From NCBI RefSeq assembly GCF_020379485.1, contig NC_063442.1:10131509-10195508 (forward strand): 64,000 bases of DNA. Reading direction: 5' to 3'. The notes beneath the pieces were generated by a model that searched no databases, had not been told where the DNA came from, and saw only the letters and a list, made by a program, of their open reading frames with translations. Source of the stretch: Brassica napus. Lineage: Eukaryota > Streptophyta > Magnoliopsida > Brassicales > Brassicaceae. Below are positions 34,487 to 45,951 of the stretch, one piece after another. The first letter of the stretch is position 1. The number at the start of each line of letters is the position of its first letter. Both the position numbers and the translations under genes were made by a program.

Positions 34487-36105
34487 CCGAACAGATCATA
34501 CAGCCTTCCCATTGTTGTCCATGAATCAAGCCAGATTGAGTCATTCCTTCCATCTCCAACTTTCATCCTGTGAAACTATTTTTTCATATCTCGGAACTTT
34601 AATAGCTTTTGCCACATCCAAGATCCACGTTTTAGCAGGTATACTTTAATCCATGGAAACCAAAGGGACGATGTAGGAGAAACAATACACCAAATCAACT
34701 ATAAACAACAGACCTTGTTTATTTCTTTTAAAGAACGTAGACCTATGCCCCCCCCAACATTTTTCTCTACTGAGAAGAGCCCGAGATATCTTAGCTTTGC
34801 GTGGATTCAACTCAGATATCCAGACCATAAAAATGCAGAGCCCAACGATGGAGTTCACTGTATTCCACGCATCTAGATCTCTAGATTCTTTCGACGGCTT
34901 TGGTAAAGTTCCATCTATGAAACCCGACTTCCTCTTCGCACGCAAGGCATTCTCCAACCCTGAGGCCCATTCAGCATAATTCTCGCCGGTGATTTGTACC
35001 GGAGATATTGCTATACCCGGATTATCAGACGCTGATAACTCATATGGAGAGTACGATTTGGTATCCAACACGGTACCTGATGCCATCGTTAACTTGAAGG
35101 CTAAGAAATTGTTTTTAAATTTTAGAGGGTAGGCCCTGATATCATGTAAAGTAACAAAGGAGAAGACCTCCATATATACACACGTACAATGACTCTAGAT
35201 ATACCCAAATAATATGGACACTTATCTAAATATACATATCATTTATCTCCAACATATTAGGAGACTTATCTAGAACCTCCAGGATTTATCTCAACATGCA
35301 CTCACCAGGCAGAATAAAACCAGCCATCCAAAAGTTCACAATTCTTAAGAGAGCCCGTTTTATCAGCTGAAGCCTACCATCCAGTGATAAAAATGTTTTT
35401 GTCCAGTGAGGGGTGCAGTTTCTTATTTTCTTGATCAAGGGACAGTAGTTTGACTTCCCGGACAGAGTGCAGTTTCCGATCTCTACTATTTGTGTCGTGC
35501 CTTTTCAGATCTAAACAAAACATAAGTGATAAATATGATCTAAACTAAAAACTAATTTCAATTGTAGACCTAAAAAAACATAAGTGCTAAATACAACGTC
35601 GTTTATCTAATTCATGTCTATAATTCAAATTAATTTAGTTTAGGTCGTATTTAGCACTTATGTTTTGCTTGGGTGTGCAACACAAATAGTAAAGGTTGAA
35701 AAATGCCATTTTCCCCTGACTTCCCCATATGCCTTGTAAGCAAAGGTAGACTAAGATAGCGTACCAGTGACACTCCAGAGGCAAAATGAAACCGATGTTC
35801 TGTCTGATGCAAAGTATTTTCAGACATGCCAGCACAATATATAGTTGTCTTATCCATGATTATGTGCAGACCATAGACTTTCCCGAAGTAATCAAATACC
35901 GCACAACAATGCATTATATTGACCTGATTATACCATCAGTGAACACCATAATGTCATCAGCAAAACTTAATAAATATGTTAAGTCAATATTCTTACACTT
36001 CAGATGGTAACCCATATTTCTTTCATTTGCTGACTTATCAAGAAGTTCTAACAAGACATTCATGCAAATTACAAATAGATAGGGAGATAGAGCAAATCCT
36101 GTCAC
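33985..36105 (-). pseudogene. LINE reverse-transcriptase relic interrupted by a copia fragment
   Basis: Reading the minus strand from 36105: ALSPYLFVICMNVL and the catalytic-type FADD motif (within LLSFADDIMVF), then LHIIMDKTTIYCAGMSENT, then LQLIKRALLRIVNFWMAGFI near 35390-35310. After the copia insert it resumes at about 34832 with ELNPRKAKISRALLSREK, GLRSLKEINKACC and VYLLKRGSWMW, and finishes with QASVHVLWKERN near 34190. Many frameshifts (one at a run of eight C near 34749-34756) and stops make it inactive. Confidence 0.8.
34838..35295 (-). mobile_element. Ty1/copia 5' fragment (LTR, primer site, partial gag) inside the LINE
   Basis: On the minus strand, an LTR-like segment (about 35295-35145, ending TACTTTACA) is followed by TGATATCAGGGC, close to the Met-tRNA primer site, and then a gag start: SPYELSASDNPGIAISPVQI, NYAEWASGLENALRAKRKSG and DAWNTVNSIVG, the Retrotran_gag_3 pattern. 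It stops abruptly within gag. ATGCA occurs at both edges (34833-34837 and 35296-35300), like a target duplication, although a full element is absent. Confidence 0.7.
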
Positions 36106-36724
36106 AATTTTCTTGTGTTCTATTTTATTTAGAAAATATAGATTAGAAATGTAATTTTACAATCTTTATCTATCCCTCATTCTCTTCACGATGCATTAAT
36201 GTTGCGATTGGTTATTCTATTTTTGTCTAATAAATATGATACAGTATAACTTAACATATGTACACTATACATACCACAAAATTCACGCGTAGAAGGAGAA
36301 ATCAGTCAGTTTCCTTACCGAACTGTCACATCAAAAGTACTATTTTTTATATGGTTAGATTTTAAATTTTTTTCTCTAATATAGTCATCTAGCTAATTCA
36401 TCCATAATACATAATGGTAGCATAAAATGTTATTCAAAAATGTATTATGGTTTCAAAGTCAAAAGCTTTGAACTTTTCAAGATATGCCTACTCGCGGGTC
36501 ATCTTCTTTCACCTTCGTCTATCTGCGTATATACATAAATACGTATCTCATGACTGCAAATAAACCAAAAAAAAATGAGGAAGAGGTCAAACAAAATATA
36601 CAATATAAAAAACAGATAAACCTGAGTTTGTTAATTTTTAATTTAGTCGACGTTATACTATATTAGATAGTGTTTACGGGGGAGAAAATTTTCAAAGGGA
36701 AAGCTTTTTGTCCTGTGAGCTCTA
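36106..36724 (+). promoter_or_regulatory. Region upstream of MLO6, presumed promoter
   Basis: No coding sequence was recognised. It contains the 5' flank of the MLO gene (ATG at 36725). The 61-codon frame at 36484-36666 has no domain. No motif here could be assigned a function with confidence. Confidence 0.3.
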
Positions 36725-39700
36725 ATGGCGGATAAGGTGGACGAAAAAACGCTACAGCAGACTTCCACCTGGGCGGTCGCTGTGGTTTGCTTCTTCTTGC
36801 TTCTATTTTCGATTGTCATTGAGAAACTGATTCACAAACTTGGAACCGTAAGTCCATTTTTTTACTTCTTCTTGTATCTGTTTAGTTTTCTTGATTCTCT
36901 GTTTCACAAACTCTGTTTCTCTGTCTGTGTTTAGTTTTCTTGATTCTCTGTTTCTGTGTCTGTTTAGTTCTTCTTGATTCTCTGTTTCTGTGTCTGCTTT
37001 GTTCTGCTTTGTTCTCTGTTTCTTCTTTTTGCTTTGTTTCTGAGTCTGTTTGTTTCTTCTTCATGATCCTAAAAGTCAAACTCCATCTGAAGATTAAAAA
37101 CGTAATTCATGTTTGAAAGTGCCAAAACCAAAAGGGGGTTACAGTTTTTTGTGTGTGTTTGTGTTGGTTTCACAGTGTTCTCTGTTTCTATTATTCACAA
37201 CTAAGAATACATGCTCTGTTTTTTTATCTTCTTATAACAGTGGTTTAAGATTAAGAACAAAAAAGCTCTGTACGAAGCTCTAGAAAAAGTGAAAGCAGGT
37301 ACCCTCTCCATTTCATTTTCATTGTAGTTTTAAATCTGTACACACATATTAAAAACAAATTTAATTTTATATATTTTTAAATGAAAAAAATTATTGAATG
37401 TACACCTAATCATTTTCAACAAATAGAAAAATAAAACGGAAAATATAAAAAATCATATAGCACATAAATTTAATAAATTATGCATTAAAATTCTAAGACG
37501 ATAATTATTTTGTAATAAAAATTTTTACTCTATAACGAAGCTTAATATGAAACAGAGGAAGTAATAAACTAGTTGTAATAATTCATCAAATGAACTAGTT
37601 GTAATTTAAAATATATAATTTCCCTCCCAAAGATACATTTAATAAACATTAATAAAATGTAATTTGCAGAGCTTATGCTGATGGGATTCATATCACTATT
37701 GCTAACAATTGGACAAAACTATATATCGCAAATTTGCGTCTCCGAGAGCATCGCAGCATCAATGCACCCTTGCAGTGAATCTGAAGAGGCGAAAAAGTAT
37801 CCACCTAAGAAAAAAGATACCAAAAATGCTGAAGAAAACTCTGGTCGAAAGCTTCATGAGTTAGTCCAATCTTACATTCCTCGCCGGAGTTTGGCTACCA
37901 AAGGTTATGACAAGTGTGCAGAGAAGGTAAACATTCATTCTTTAAAAATATTTTCTTTATGTTAACTCTTTTTCAGTCTTGACGAATGATTCTTCTAATG
38001 TTTGTTTCCAGGGAAAAGTCGCTTTTGTATCGTCTTATGGGATGCATCAGCTGCATATATTTATCTTCGTTCTCGCGGTTTGTCATGTGATCTACTGCGT
38101 TGTTACTTATGCTCTAGGCAAGACCAAGGTAAATTATTATTATTACCTCCACATTGTGGTCAAAACTGGTTCAAAATTGCTTCTTTTCGTTAAAGATTGT
38201 ATTATTCTTCTTATTTCTGCTACTTTAGATGAGAAGGTGGAAGAGATGGGAAGAGGAGACCAAGACAATTGAATATCAGTATTCTCACGGTATTCATATA
38301 TAACCTATAAAACTTGAAATGGATGAAACTGTGTGTAAAGCTTTAAGAAGCATTTTTCGATAAAGCAGATCCTGAGAGGTTTAGGTTTGCGAGGGATACA
38401 TCTTTCGGGCGTAGACATTTGAATTTCTGGAGCAAATCAACTATTACACTGTGGATTGTATGTTTCTTCCGACAGTTCTTTGGATCTGTTACTAGAGTTG
38501 ATTACTTAACACTAAGACATGGTTTCATCATGGTAAGAAAAAACTCAAAATCTTATTGATCTTTTCATTTTTCTATTGTTTGAAAAGAACTTCTCTCAAG
38601 ACGAATCCTTCTTCTCCAGGCCCATTTGGCTCCAGGGAGTGATGGGAGGTTCGATTTCCGGAAGTACATTCAGAGATCATTAGAAGAAGACTTCAAAACC
38701 ATCGTCGAAATCAGGTTTTGGGACTAATTAGTAGTGTTTTTAACAAACTATATCACTTCACTAGTTACCTGTTTGTCTGATGTTTCAATTGCTTATATCT
38801 CCAGTCCTGTGATTTGGTTTGTCGCCGTGCTATTTCTCCTGACCAACACAAACGGTACACTAATGCTCAGAATGTTTCTGCATCCGATATCTCTTGTAAC
38901 AGTCCCAGAACTAATATATTTGCTCTGATATTCTTATGAACAGGATTGCATTCTTTCCTCTGGCAACCATTCATTCCATTAGTTGTAAGCAACAAAACCC
39001 TTAAAAGTAAGCATTCTTAGTTGTTTGGTTTCGTCTCTTTAACAAGAGTGAATGTATTAAACAAACTGTAGGTGATTCTTATAGTTGGGACAAAACTTCA
39101 AGTGATAATAACAAAACTTGGACTTTTAATCCAAGAGAAAGGAGACATAGTGAAGGGCATGCCGCTTGTTCAGCCCGGTGATCACCTCTTCTGGTTCGGT
39201 CGCCCACGTTTTATTCTCTTCCTCATTCACTTAGTCCTTTTCACGGTATAGTACATACTTTCACAGTCAACAACTGTGAGAAAATGCCTCAAAACTAAAC
39301 CTTTGTGCCATTTGCAGAATGCGTTTCAACTAGCTTTTTTTGCCTGGACAACGGTAAGAAAGCAGAGCAATTATACATTCTCCAGTACCAACTCTCAAGC
39401 ATCATCCATTGAAATCAGATTTTTTATTTCTGCAGTATGAGTTCCAGCTCGAGAACTGTTACCACAAAACCATTGTAGATGTGGTCATCAGAATTTCAGT
39501 TGGGTAAGTAAAAGTTAAGCTTTATCCAATCATACACACTGATAAGTCAAAACATCCCTTAAAAACTAACAACCTCACAACCTTGTTTCACTTCTTGCAG
39601 AGTTATTGTACAAATTCTTTGCAGCTACGTTACTCTTCCTCTTTATGCTCTAGTGACTCAGGTAAGTTACGCACACATATACACACATACATAGGCATGG

Positions 39701-41912
39701 GCAAAAAACCCAATATCCAAGATCCGAACAGAACCCAACCGAAAACCTGACTTTGTACCCAATCCGAGATGCAAGAAATATCTGAATGGATCCTATATGG
39801 TATATCGGGTAATGGAAGTATTATTAATCAAATCGAACGTATACCCAAAAATCCCGAGAACAGACAAAAATCCAAAAAACAGATTTAACGATTCAACTTA
39901 GTATCTAAATAAATATTTAAAAGCTAAATAAGGACTTTAAATAGTTAATATTATTTGTTTTGATATGGTATATAAGAATTTCTTAGGTGAGTCAATGATT
40001 CTAATAGATAATTTTAATCATAGTTATATTAGATAATAAAAAGTTTTAAGAAAAATATGATAATTATCATATACACAAATATTTGATATATTATCTTATT
40101 AATATTATGGGGGTGATTGGTTGGGCTGTAGAAAGTGACTTTAGCTTTAATTTTTATCTAGAACCTTAAATACTACCAATCATGCTTTATCTTGGTTTTT
40201 AAAGCTACAACCAAAAAATTAAAAGTACAGCAAAAACACACAAAAAATGGCTGTAAACATCTTATTTTCTAAAGCCCCATTTTTTTAGCTGTATGAAATT
40301 TTAAAGCTACATCATTTAAAGCTAAATCAAAAATCCTACAGACAAAATATTAAAGTAAATTTTCTACAATTACAACCCAACCAATCACCCCCTATATAAG
40401 AAGATTTTTCTTACATGTCATGAAAGGATTATATCTGTATTGTTGGTATCAAAAAGGTTATATATTTTTGGATTTTGTTAATATAAGCTCATCAGTAGCA
40501 TTATTATCTTAATTTATTTGTGTTTAGTTTTAAAAAAATACATTCTCTAACAATTGTAAATTTTGGTAATATTTGTTACCACCAGCTGGTTACTACAAAA
40601 GCTCATGTTTATGTTCTACCGATATAAAAGTAGTACGCGATTACATGTCCTATGAAAAACATACAAAAAACATATTTGCAAATAAAAAAAGATGAATATT
40701 TAAAACGTAAGAGATCTCGCCTATAGTTCCCTTAACTACATTTTCCAAGATTTTCAAAACATTGGTAGACTTATTTATTTATTAAAATCATATTTTAAAA
40801 ATAAGATAGTTCTTATATATTATGTTGTTATTTTGAAATAATATTTTCCTATTATAAATTGTAAAAATTAAGATGACTTTTTACAGATACAAGAGCAGTA
40901 CTCAATTACATGTCCTACGAGAAACATACAAAAATCAAACTTGCAAAAAAATAAATGAATATTTTAAAACATAAGAGATCTCATAAATATTTTCAACATA
41001 TTGGTAGATTTAATTATTTATTGTAAATTATATTCTAAAAAAATAAGATAATTCTTATATATATTATGTTGTTATTTGAAAATAATATTTTCTATTAAAA
41101 AGTTAAAAATGAAGATAATTGTTTTTATAATTATATTAATTAAACAAAAATATTTGTATAAAGGTATTTTATAAAATAGTTTTAATATGTGAGTTAAAAA
41201 TTTCGACTCAATAATAAGCATATATTTATTTATTCTTTTTTGGAAAAGCAAAGCATATATATTTTGATAAAAAAATTTGTTATATATAAATATTTTGATG
41301 TTTGATTTAAATTTTTTAGGATATTTTAATTAATAAAATAGAAACGAATAAATATTTGTAAGACGATTATGCCCGTGTGCTAACACTCAAGCTTACACGT
41401 AAACACAACACATTGCTAGACGAAGAAACAGATTCTGAAATTTTTTATTTTGGTGAATTTTCTTGAAGATGGGTTCGAAGATGAAACCTACAGTGTTCAA
41501 CGAGAGAGTAGCAACAGCTTTAAAGAGTTGGCATCACACAGCTAAGAAACAGATCAAACATGGAAGAACCTCAGGATCAACGACGCCTTTCTCTAGCCGT
41601 CCATCTACACCTACTCACGGTTCTTCTCCGATCCATCTCCTCCGCAACGTCCACAAACGAAGCAGAAGTGCGGATGAAAGCTTTGCGAACACGCTGTCTC
41701 CAAGAAACTCTGACTTCGATTCATGGCGTCCTGAGCCTCAGCAAGAACCGTCTTCTTCTTCTGCAAATCATCATTCTAGGTTCAGAGAAGAAGATTCAGA
41801 AAAGATGAAGCACTCTTCTTCATCTTTGGAGCTTCCTCCTGGACCTGGACAAATACGAACTCACCAGCATGAGATTAGTATAAGCTTAAGGGATTTTTCC
41901 TTTAAGGGATGA
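36725..41912 (+). CDS. MLO6: MLO-family seven-transmembrane protein, clade V (MLO6 ortholog)
   Basis: Fourteen exons join in frame: 36725-36847, 37241-37298, 37670-37926, 38012-38128, 38229-38289, 38369-38532, 38620-38714, 38805-38854, 38944-38984, 39072-39245, 39318-39353, 39436-39503, 39601-39661 and 41469-41912. The product is about 582 residues, the length of Arabidopsis MLO6. It has an extracellular N-terminus and first membrane helix ([20 protein letters not shown]), the MLO core with YALVTQMGSKMKP, and a calmodulin-binding segment ([19 protein letters not shown]). It ends near DFSF, the C-terminal tetrapeptide typical of clade V. Clade V MLO proteins are plasma-membrane calcium-channel-like proteins required for powdery mildew entry. 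All splice sites are GT..AG and the gene looks functional. Introns 2 and 13 hold transposons; intron 13 is 1.8 kb. Confidence 0.95.
37302..37561. mobile_element. Stowaway-type MITE, 260 bp, at the MLO6 intron 2 donor
   Basis: It begins CCCTCTCCATTTCATTTTCA and ends CTTAATATGAAACAGAGGAAG, with TA on both sides (37300-37301 and 37562-37563). The left TA is bases 2-3 of the intron, so the splice donor is GT of exon 2 followed directly by MITE sequence. Confidence 0.8.
39692..39900. mobile_element. hAT-type end in MLO6 intron 13 (partial)
   Basis: TAGGCATGGGCAAAAAACCC at 39692 matches the terminus of the element at 32308. It is followed by CCCAA/CCGAAAACC-rich sequence. The opposite terminus was not found; the right coordinate is arbitrary. 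Confidence 0.5.
40109..40392. mobile_element. MITE, 284 bp, in MLO6 intron 13
   Basis: Its ends are GGGGGTGATTGGTTGGGCTG and the reverse complement GGGGGTGATTGGTTGGGTTG, flanked by TAT at 40106-40108 and 40393-40395. Inner arms with AAAGCTA words pair as well. The short 3-base duplication suggests a PIF/Harbinger-like family; no coding is present. Confidence 0.75.
40622..41105. repeat. Two diverged tandem copies of a ~250 bp segment in MLO6 intron 13
   Basis: GCGATTACATGTCCTATGAA, then CATTGGTAGACTTA and ATATTATGTTGTTATTT (40638-40850), recurs as CAATTACATGTCCTACGAGA, ATTGGTAGATTTAA and ATATTATGTTGTTATTT (40898-41085). The origin is unknown and no frame is conserved. Confidence 0.55.
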
Positions 41913-42240
41913 TTTATTTTCTCAATGATTATTAGTGATTTGTTAATATGTTTATAAGTTTATATGCAAACAGTGTTATTGTATTTGTACATTTCAGCTT
42001 ATTTATGCATAATTACTGTTGTAATGTTGTTATATATTTGTCACTTTTCAGTTTTCTTGAGACTCAAACCTCTGAAACCCTAATTTCTAGATCCGTTGTG
42101 AAGAATGGTTGTCTATTCTATTTGGATTTGTTATCCGTGACATGATTTGTAGTTTGCGTCGAGTTGAATCTGTTTTCAAATCATTGTTTCTCTTTTATCC
42201 TTTGTCTTTGGCTTGGGATCTTTGAGTATAATCTGTTTTA
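41913..42240. other. MLO6 3' region
   Basis: Presumed 3' untranslated and terminator region of MLO6. T-rich, with no gene recognised before the receptor kinase scraps. Confidence 0.35.
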
Positions 42241-42284
42241 TCCTCTGACTGCAGAAACCAAATTTTGGCATAATGAAGTAAAGT

Positions 42285-42680
42285 GGCTGTGGATGGAAGA
42301 TCTGATGTTATGGTGAGCATAGACAACTCAAGTGTGTTGGGTCTCTTTATAGGTTGGTGTTGAACACATAGCAAACCAATATGAACACATCTCCCAGCTT
42401 CTAATGGGTGACTTGAAACCAAAATATGGTGGTCCAAAAGATTAATTTATCCGTCTACACACCAAGATTCCCACGCTTGTTGCGATTTAAGCATATAAAA
42501 AAGAGCAAGAAAAGTTATAAATATGTTCACTTGGCTAAATTACTGGAGACGTTAAGCACTGACACAGAAATTCTAATTAAAATTTCTAGCTCTTATATCA
42601 AAAGGATGCATGGACTAATGATCTGAAACCACAACATATCTCAGATTTATATTTATTTGAGATGAGTACTTTTCAAGCAC
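42285..42680. pseudogene. Inverted scraps of an S-domain receptor kinase
   Basis: On the minus strand, about 42425-42285 reads [20 protein letters not shown], the last kinase exon of this receptor family (compare 48830-48960). On the plus strand, about 42520-42680 matches the intron 2/exon 3 junction of the kinase at 45952 (compare 47600-47770: ATTTCTAGCTCTTATATCAA, then GGATGCATGGACTAATGATC). Two pieces in opposite orientation between MLO6 and LHCA3 are what remains of a receptor kinase gene. Arabidopsis has one (At1g61550) at this position. Confidence 0.7.
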
Positions 42681-42902
42681 CACAGGCAAATATTCGACAA
42701 TAATCTTTTAAATATGTAACTGACTTCCTTGGTGATTGGAAAACCCAACTATTAATCCTAGAAGTTGTTCTTTTTGGCCATTGACATTTTCATATCTTAC
42801 AAAGATATAATATGTTTACAAAGGGTGGTACAATACGAAGACTGTAGGATACAAGAGAATGAGAGTCCAACATAAAACACATGGGATGATATGAAGATCA
42901 TC

Positions 42903-43916
42903 TCAGTGGAACTTGAGGCTGGTCAGGACATTGTTGTTGACTGGATCCGCCAAATGATCAAGAAGGTTCTGGTATGGCCCCACACCGGTTACTAGTCCTT
43001 GCACAAAATAGCCTAGGATTGCGAGCATAGCCAGTCTACCGTTCTTGACCTCCTTGAGTTTCAACTCCTTCATTGACTTCTCGTCTTTCCCAAACCCAAG
43101 AGGGTTAAAGAAAGGTCCCCCGGGGTAAGACGGGTCACCCGAACCGGCAAAACCTTTCTCTAAGCCCAAGAAGTACTGTTTGCCCATTGATCCTGGGTTG
43201 TACCAGTCCTGCAACCTCCGGTGCTCAGCAAATCCCATCAAAGCCATCTCGAGAACAAAGAGTGTGTAAGGGTCTGCCCAGTAGCTGTACGTCCCTGCAG
43301 GTGGAATCACACCGGTTTGGAACCAAGGAAGGGCAGTGTCTGCTGGAATCAAACCAGCTTTGCCAAGAATCTCAGGGGCAATAGCTCCAGCTGCACCCAA
43401 CATAGCGAACCGTCCGTTGATGATCTCTCCGTAGGCTAACCATCTCGGTTCGATGAATCCTCCAGTACCCTCTGGGTCTGAAAGACCAAGAGGGTCGAAT
43501 CCATAGTCGCCAGGTAAGCTGCAGATTAATCACAACATCTCCCCAGTTACGAATCACTTTCGTCTATATAGCGTACACATTTTGAAGATCATGAAGCTTA
43601 CAAAAATCAAATATTTGGAATTACCTGCCATCCAAGTAAGACAGAGATTGTGAAGATGCAAACCACAATGGTCTGTTTGCTCCTTGCTGAAACCAAAACA
43701 CACAAAATCAAGGATCAGATTATCCAGTTCACACAGATTTTTAGAAAAATTTGTGAAAGACCAGATAGTATAATGTACCTTGACAGGTGGAGTTGAGGCA
43801 GCCTTAACAACAAAGGAAGTCTTCCTCACGGACACAGCTGGTTTTGTGCCGAATATTTGTCTAGCGGTCTGAACAGAGGAGGTAAGTGAAGAAGACACAA
43901 GGGCTTGTGCAGCCAT
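42903..43916 (-). CDS. LHCA3: Photosystem I light-harvesting chlorophyll a/b-binding protein Lhca3
   Basis: Minus-strand exons 43916-43779, 43686-43625 and 43518-42903 give about 271 residues (Arabidopsis LHCA3, At1g61520, has 273). The N-terminal 40 or so residues are a Ser/Ala-rich chloroplast transit peptide ([20 protein letters not shown]). Membrane helix B carries [19 protein letters not shown], helix [16 protein letters not shown] and helix [18 protein letters not shown]. The Asn in EIINGR, where other antenna proteins have His, is the ligand linked to the red-shifted chlorophylls of Lhca3/Lhca4. The protein sits in the PSI antenna belt in thylakoids. All splice sites are canonical and the gene appears intact. 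Confidence 0.97.
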
Positions 43917-44030
43917 TTTAACTCTAGTCCTTGAACTCTTCGCTTGTGTCACCAAGAGATGATGATGATGGTTCAGTTATGGTCTGCAAGACAGTGCTGG
44001 GTAGAAAGAACAAGGTTCAGTACTTGTGGC

Positions 44031-44120
44031 TTTTAAATAGCCAATCTGGTTTTGCTCAGATTAGATTAGTATCTGCTTCACCAACTATATCTGTCCACGT
44101 GGCAGCACGCCTTGGATAAG
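44031..44120 (-). promoter_or_regulatory. LHCA3 promoter elements: TATA-like, G-box, I-box
   Basis: Upstream of the minus-strand LHCA3 gene lie TATTTAAA (about 44031-44039 on the minus strand), with an ATTGG (CCAAT on plus) next to it, a G-box CACGTGGC (core CACGTG 44096-44101) and an I-box GATAAG (44115-44120). G-box plus I-box close to a TATA element is the usual layout of light-regulated photosynthesis promoters. Confidence 0.65.
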
Positions 44121-45739
44121 AGATTTTTCTAGGTGTTGTTCCTCATCTGCCACACAATTGGCACAAGAGCCAAAAAAATCTTTACATTGAAGCTAATTGG
44201 ATATACAAGATTTCATGTACATACTGTCGTAGATGTCCAAAAAAAAGATTGGCTTTTATTTTAAGCAAATGATACCTCAGCATGAATCAGTTCTCTAGTG
44301 ATTGTTTTACAAAAATAAATTCAAATTCAAGTGTAACGTTTTAGAAGATTAAAAGGGGAAATTGACAAAATAATCTCTAACTTTCAAATATCAGCCTCAA
44401 AAATCTCCAACTTACAAACACAACATTTTATTCCTTAATTTTCAGCCAAACAAAAATAAATCTCAAAATTTAGTTGATCAATTTATTTTAGTCGTATTAA
44501 AAGTCAGTCATTTAATACCCGTTAGTTATATGTAAGGTTGATTTTTTAGAGGACCGAAATGGCTTGGTTGCTTTTTAATCTCGATTTAAATGTTTTACTT
44601 AAACATATATACTTTAAATAAGTTTAAGAAATATGATTTTAAAAATGAATAAAAAACTAAAGAATGTTCTACAGAAAATTTAATTTAAAACAAAAATCAG
44701 ATATAACATTACATTTAATTAAGTTTTTTTAACTCGAAACAAATTAAACAAAAAGTGATAGTTGTTATAAATACGAAGTTTTCTTGTGATTGTTCTTGAG
44801 ACGATCCTTGTTATAATTTTTTCTATAAAAAATTTATCTAGTGATTAAAATAAGATATATAATTCAAATAAAACTGAACACACATACAATATGTTTTCTA
44901 TATATATTTACTTGATGTTAAATTTGCATGGTGAAGAGAATATTTGTGAAAACAGAAGTTCCAACAACATAATCTTGGAATTTTGAGTGGATCCGAGATC
45001 CATCAACATCTCTCGAAATTACAAGCTTCCATCTAATGGCGGTGAAACTTCTTCACACTTCCCTTTATACCTGTTTTATTTTTTAATTGAATTGTAACAG
45101 ATGTTGTAAGGAGCCCCTTTAACCAACGGAGCCCAACTTTTAAATTGGTTCGTACCTAACTAGAAACTTTTAAATTTGGCTAAAACAGAGAAGTTTCTTC
45201 AGCATGAATGCCAACCTGTACTAAATAAAATAACTAGCCATGTATTCTTGGGCGTTAAGAAACGATTATTCTCTTAAAGAGATCAATTTTTACAACTTCA
45301 AACATATATTCATTCTTCATTTCTTAATAAGATGAGGAAAAGAAAAATAATGTTATTTTCTTTTTATTAGTTCACGGTTATAGAAATTAGCAACTTAAAA
45401 TTGAGATGTAAGCCGTCAGACCTCTACGCTCTCTTTAGCAGAAGAGAAAGTAGCCTGGAAGAATAAAATAAACGGTGCTGCCGCTTGAACATATATAAGG
45501 TAATTGTTCTTTGGTCCCTTTGTTTAGGTTAAATCTCTCGCTGATTCTGGTCAACTGTGCGTGGTTGATTGGGTGGATTTTTTTTTTTTTGGGTTCACAC
45601 AGTGAAAGGTAAAGAGAGTGTTGATAACTATTTGCTATTGGTTCTGAACTCAGCGAGTTTAAAAGGGCATGAAAATGACACAATGTTTAATATGAGGTCA
45701 AGTGGGTAAAAGACTCGAATTGTTTGGAGCCAACAAGTA
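44121..45739. other. Intergenic DNA between LHCA3 and the receptor kinase pair
   Basis: AT-rich with no gene recognised. The last few hundred bases are the promoter of the receptor kinase, including TATATAAA at 45740-45747. A segment around GATCTTGAATAAACTAATGC (45794) recurs upstream of the second kinase (about 50855), so the promoters were duplicated too. Confidence 0.45.
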
Positions 45740-45951
45740 TATATAAAGCATTTCATTTTTTACTAATTGTACAAGAAAACAAGGATTTAGTTGATCTTGA
45801 ATAAACTAATGCAGAATCTTGGAAGATGGGTCAACAACGGCGAGAGTTTCTTGAGAATAATGATAATTAAGTCCTTGACTTTGTTTTCTTGCCTTACTTT
45901 CTCTTGTGTACTAATGAAAAGGAGATCGTTCTTGGAGACACAACAACGCAA

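Noticed and set aside
43187..43439. Plus-strand frames within LHCA3
   Set aside because: They are shadows of the minus-strand LHCA3 exon 3.
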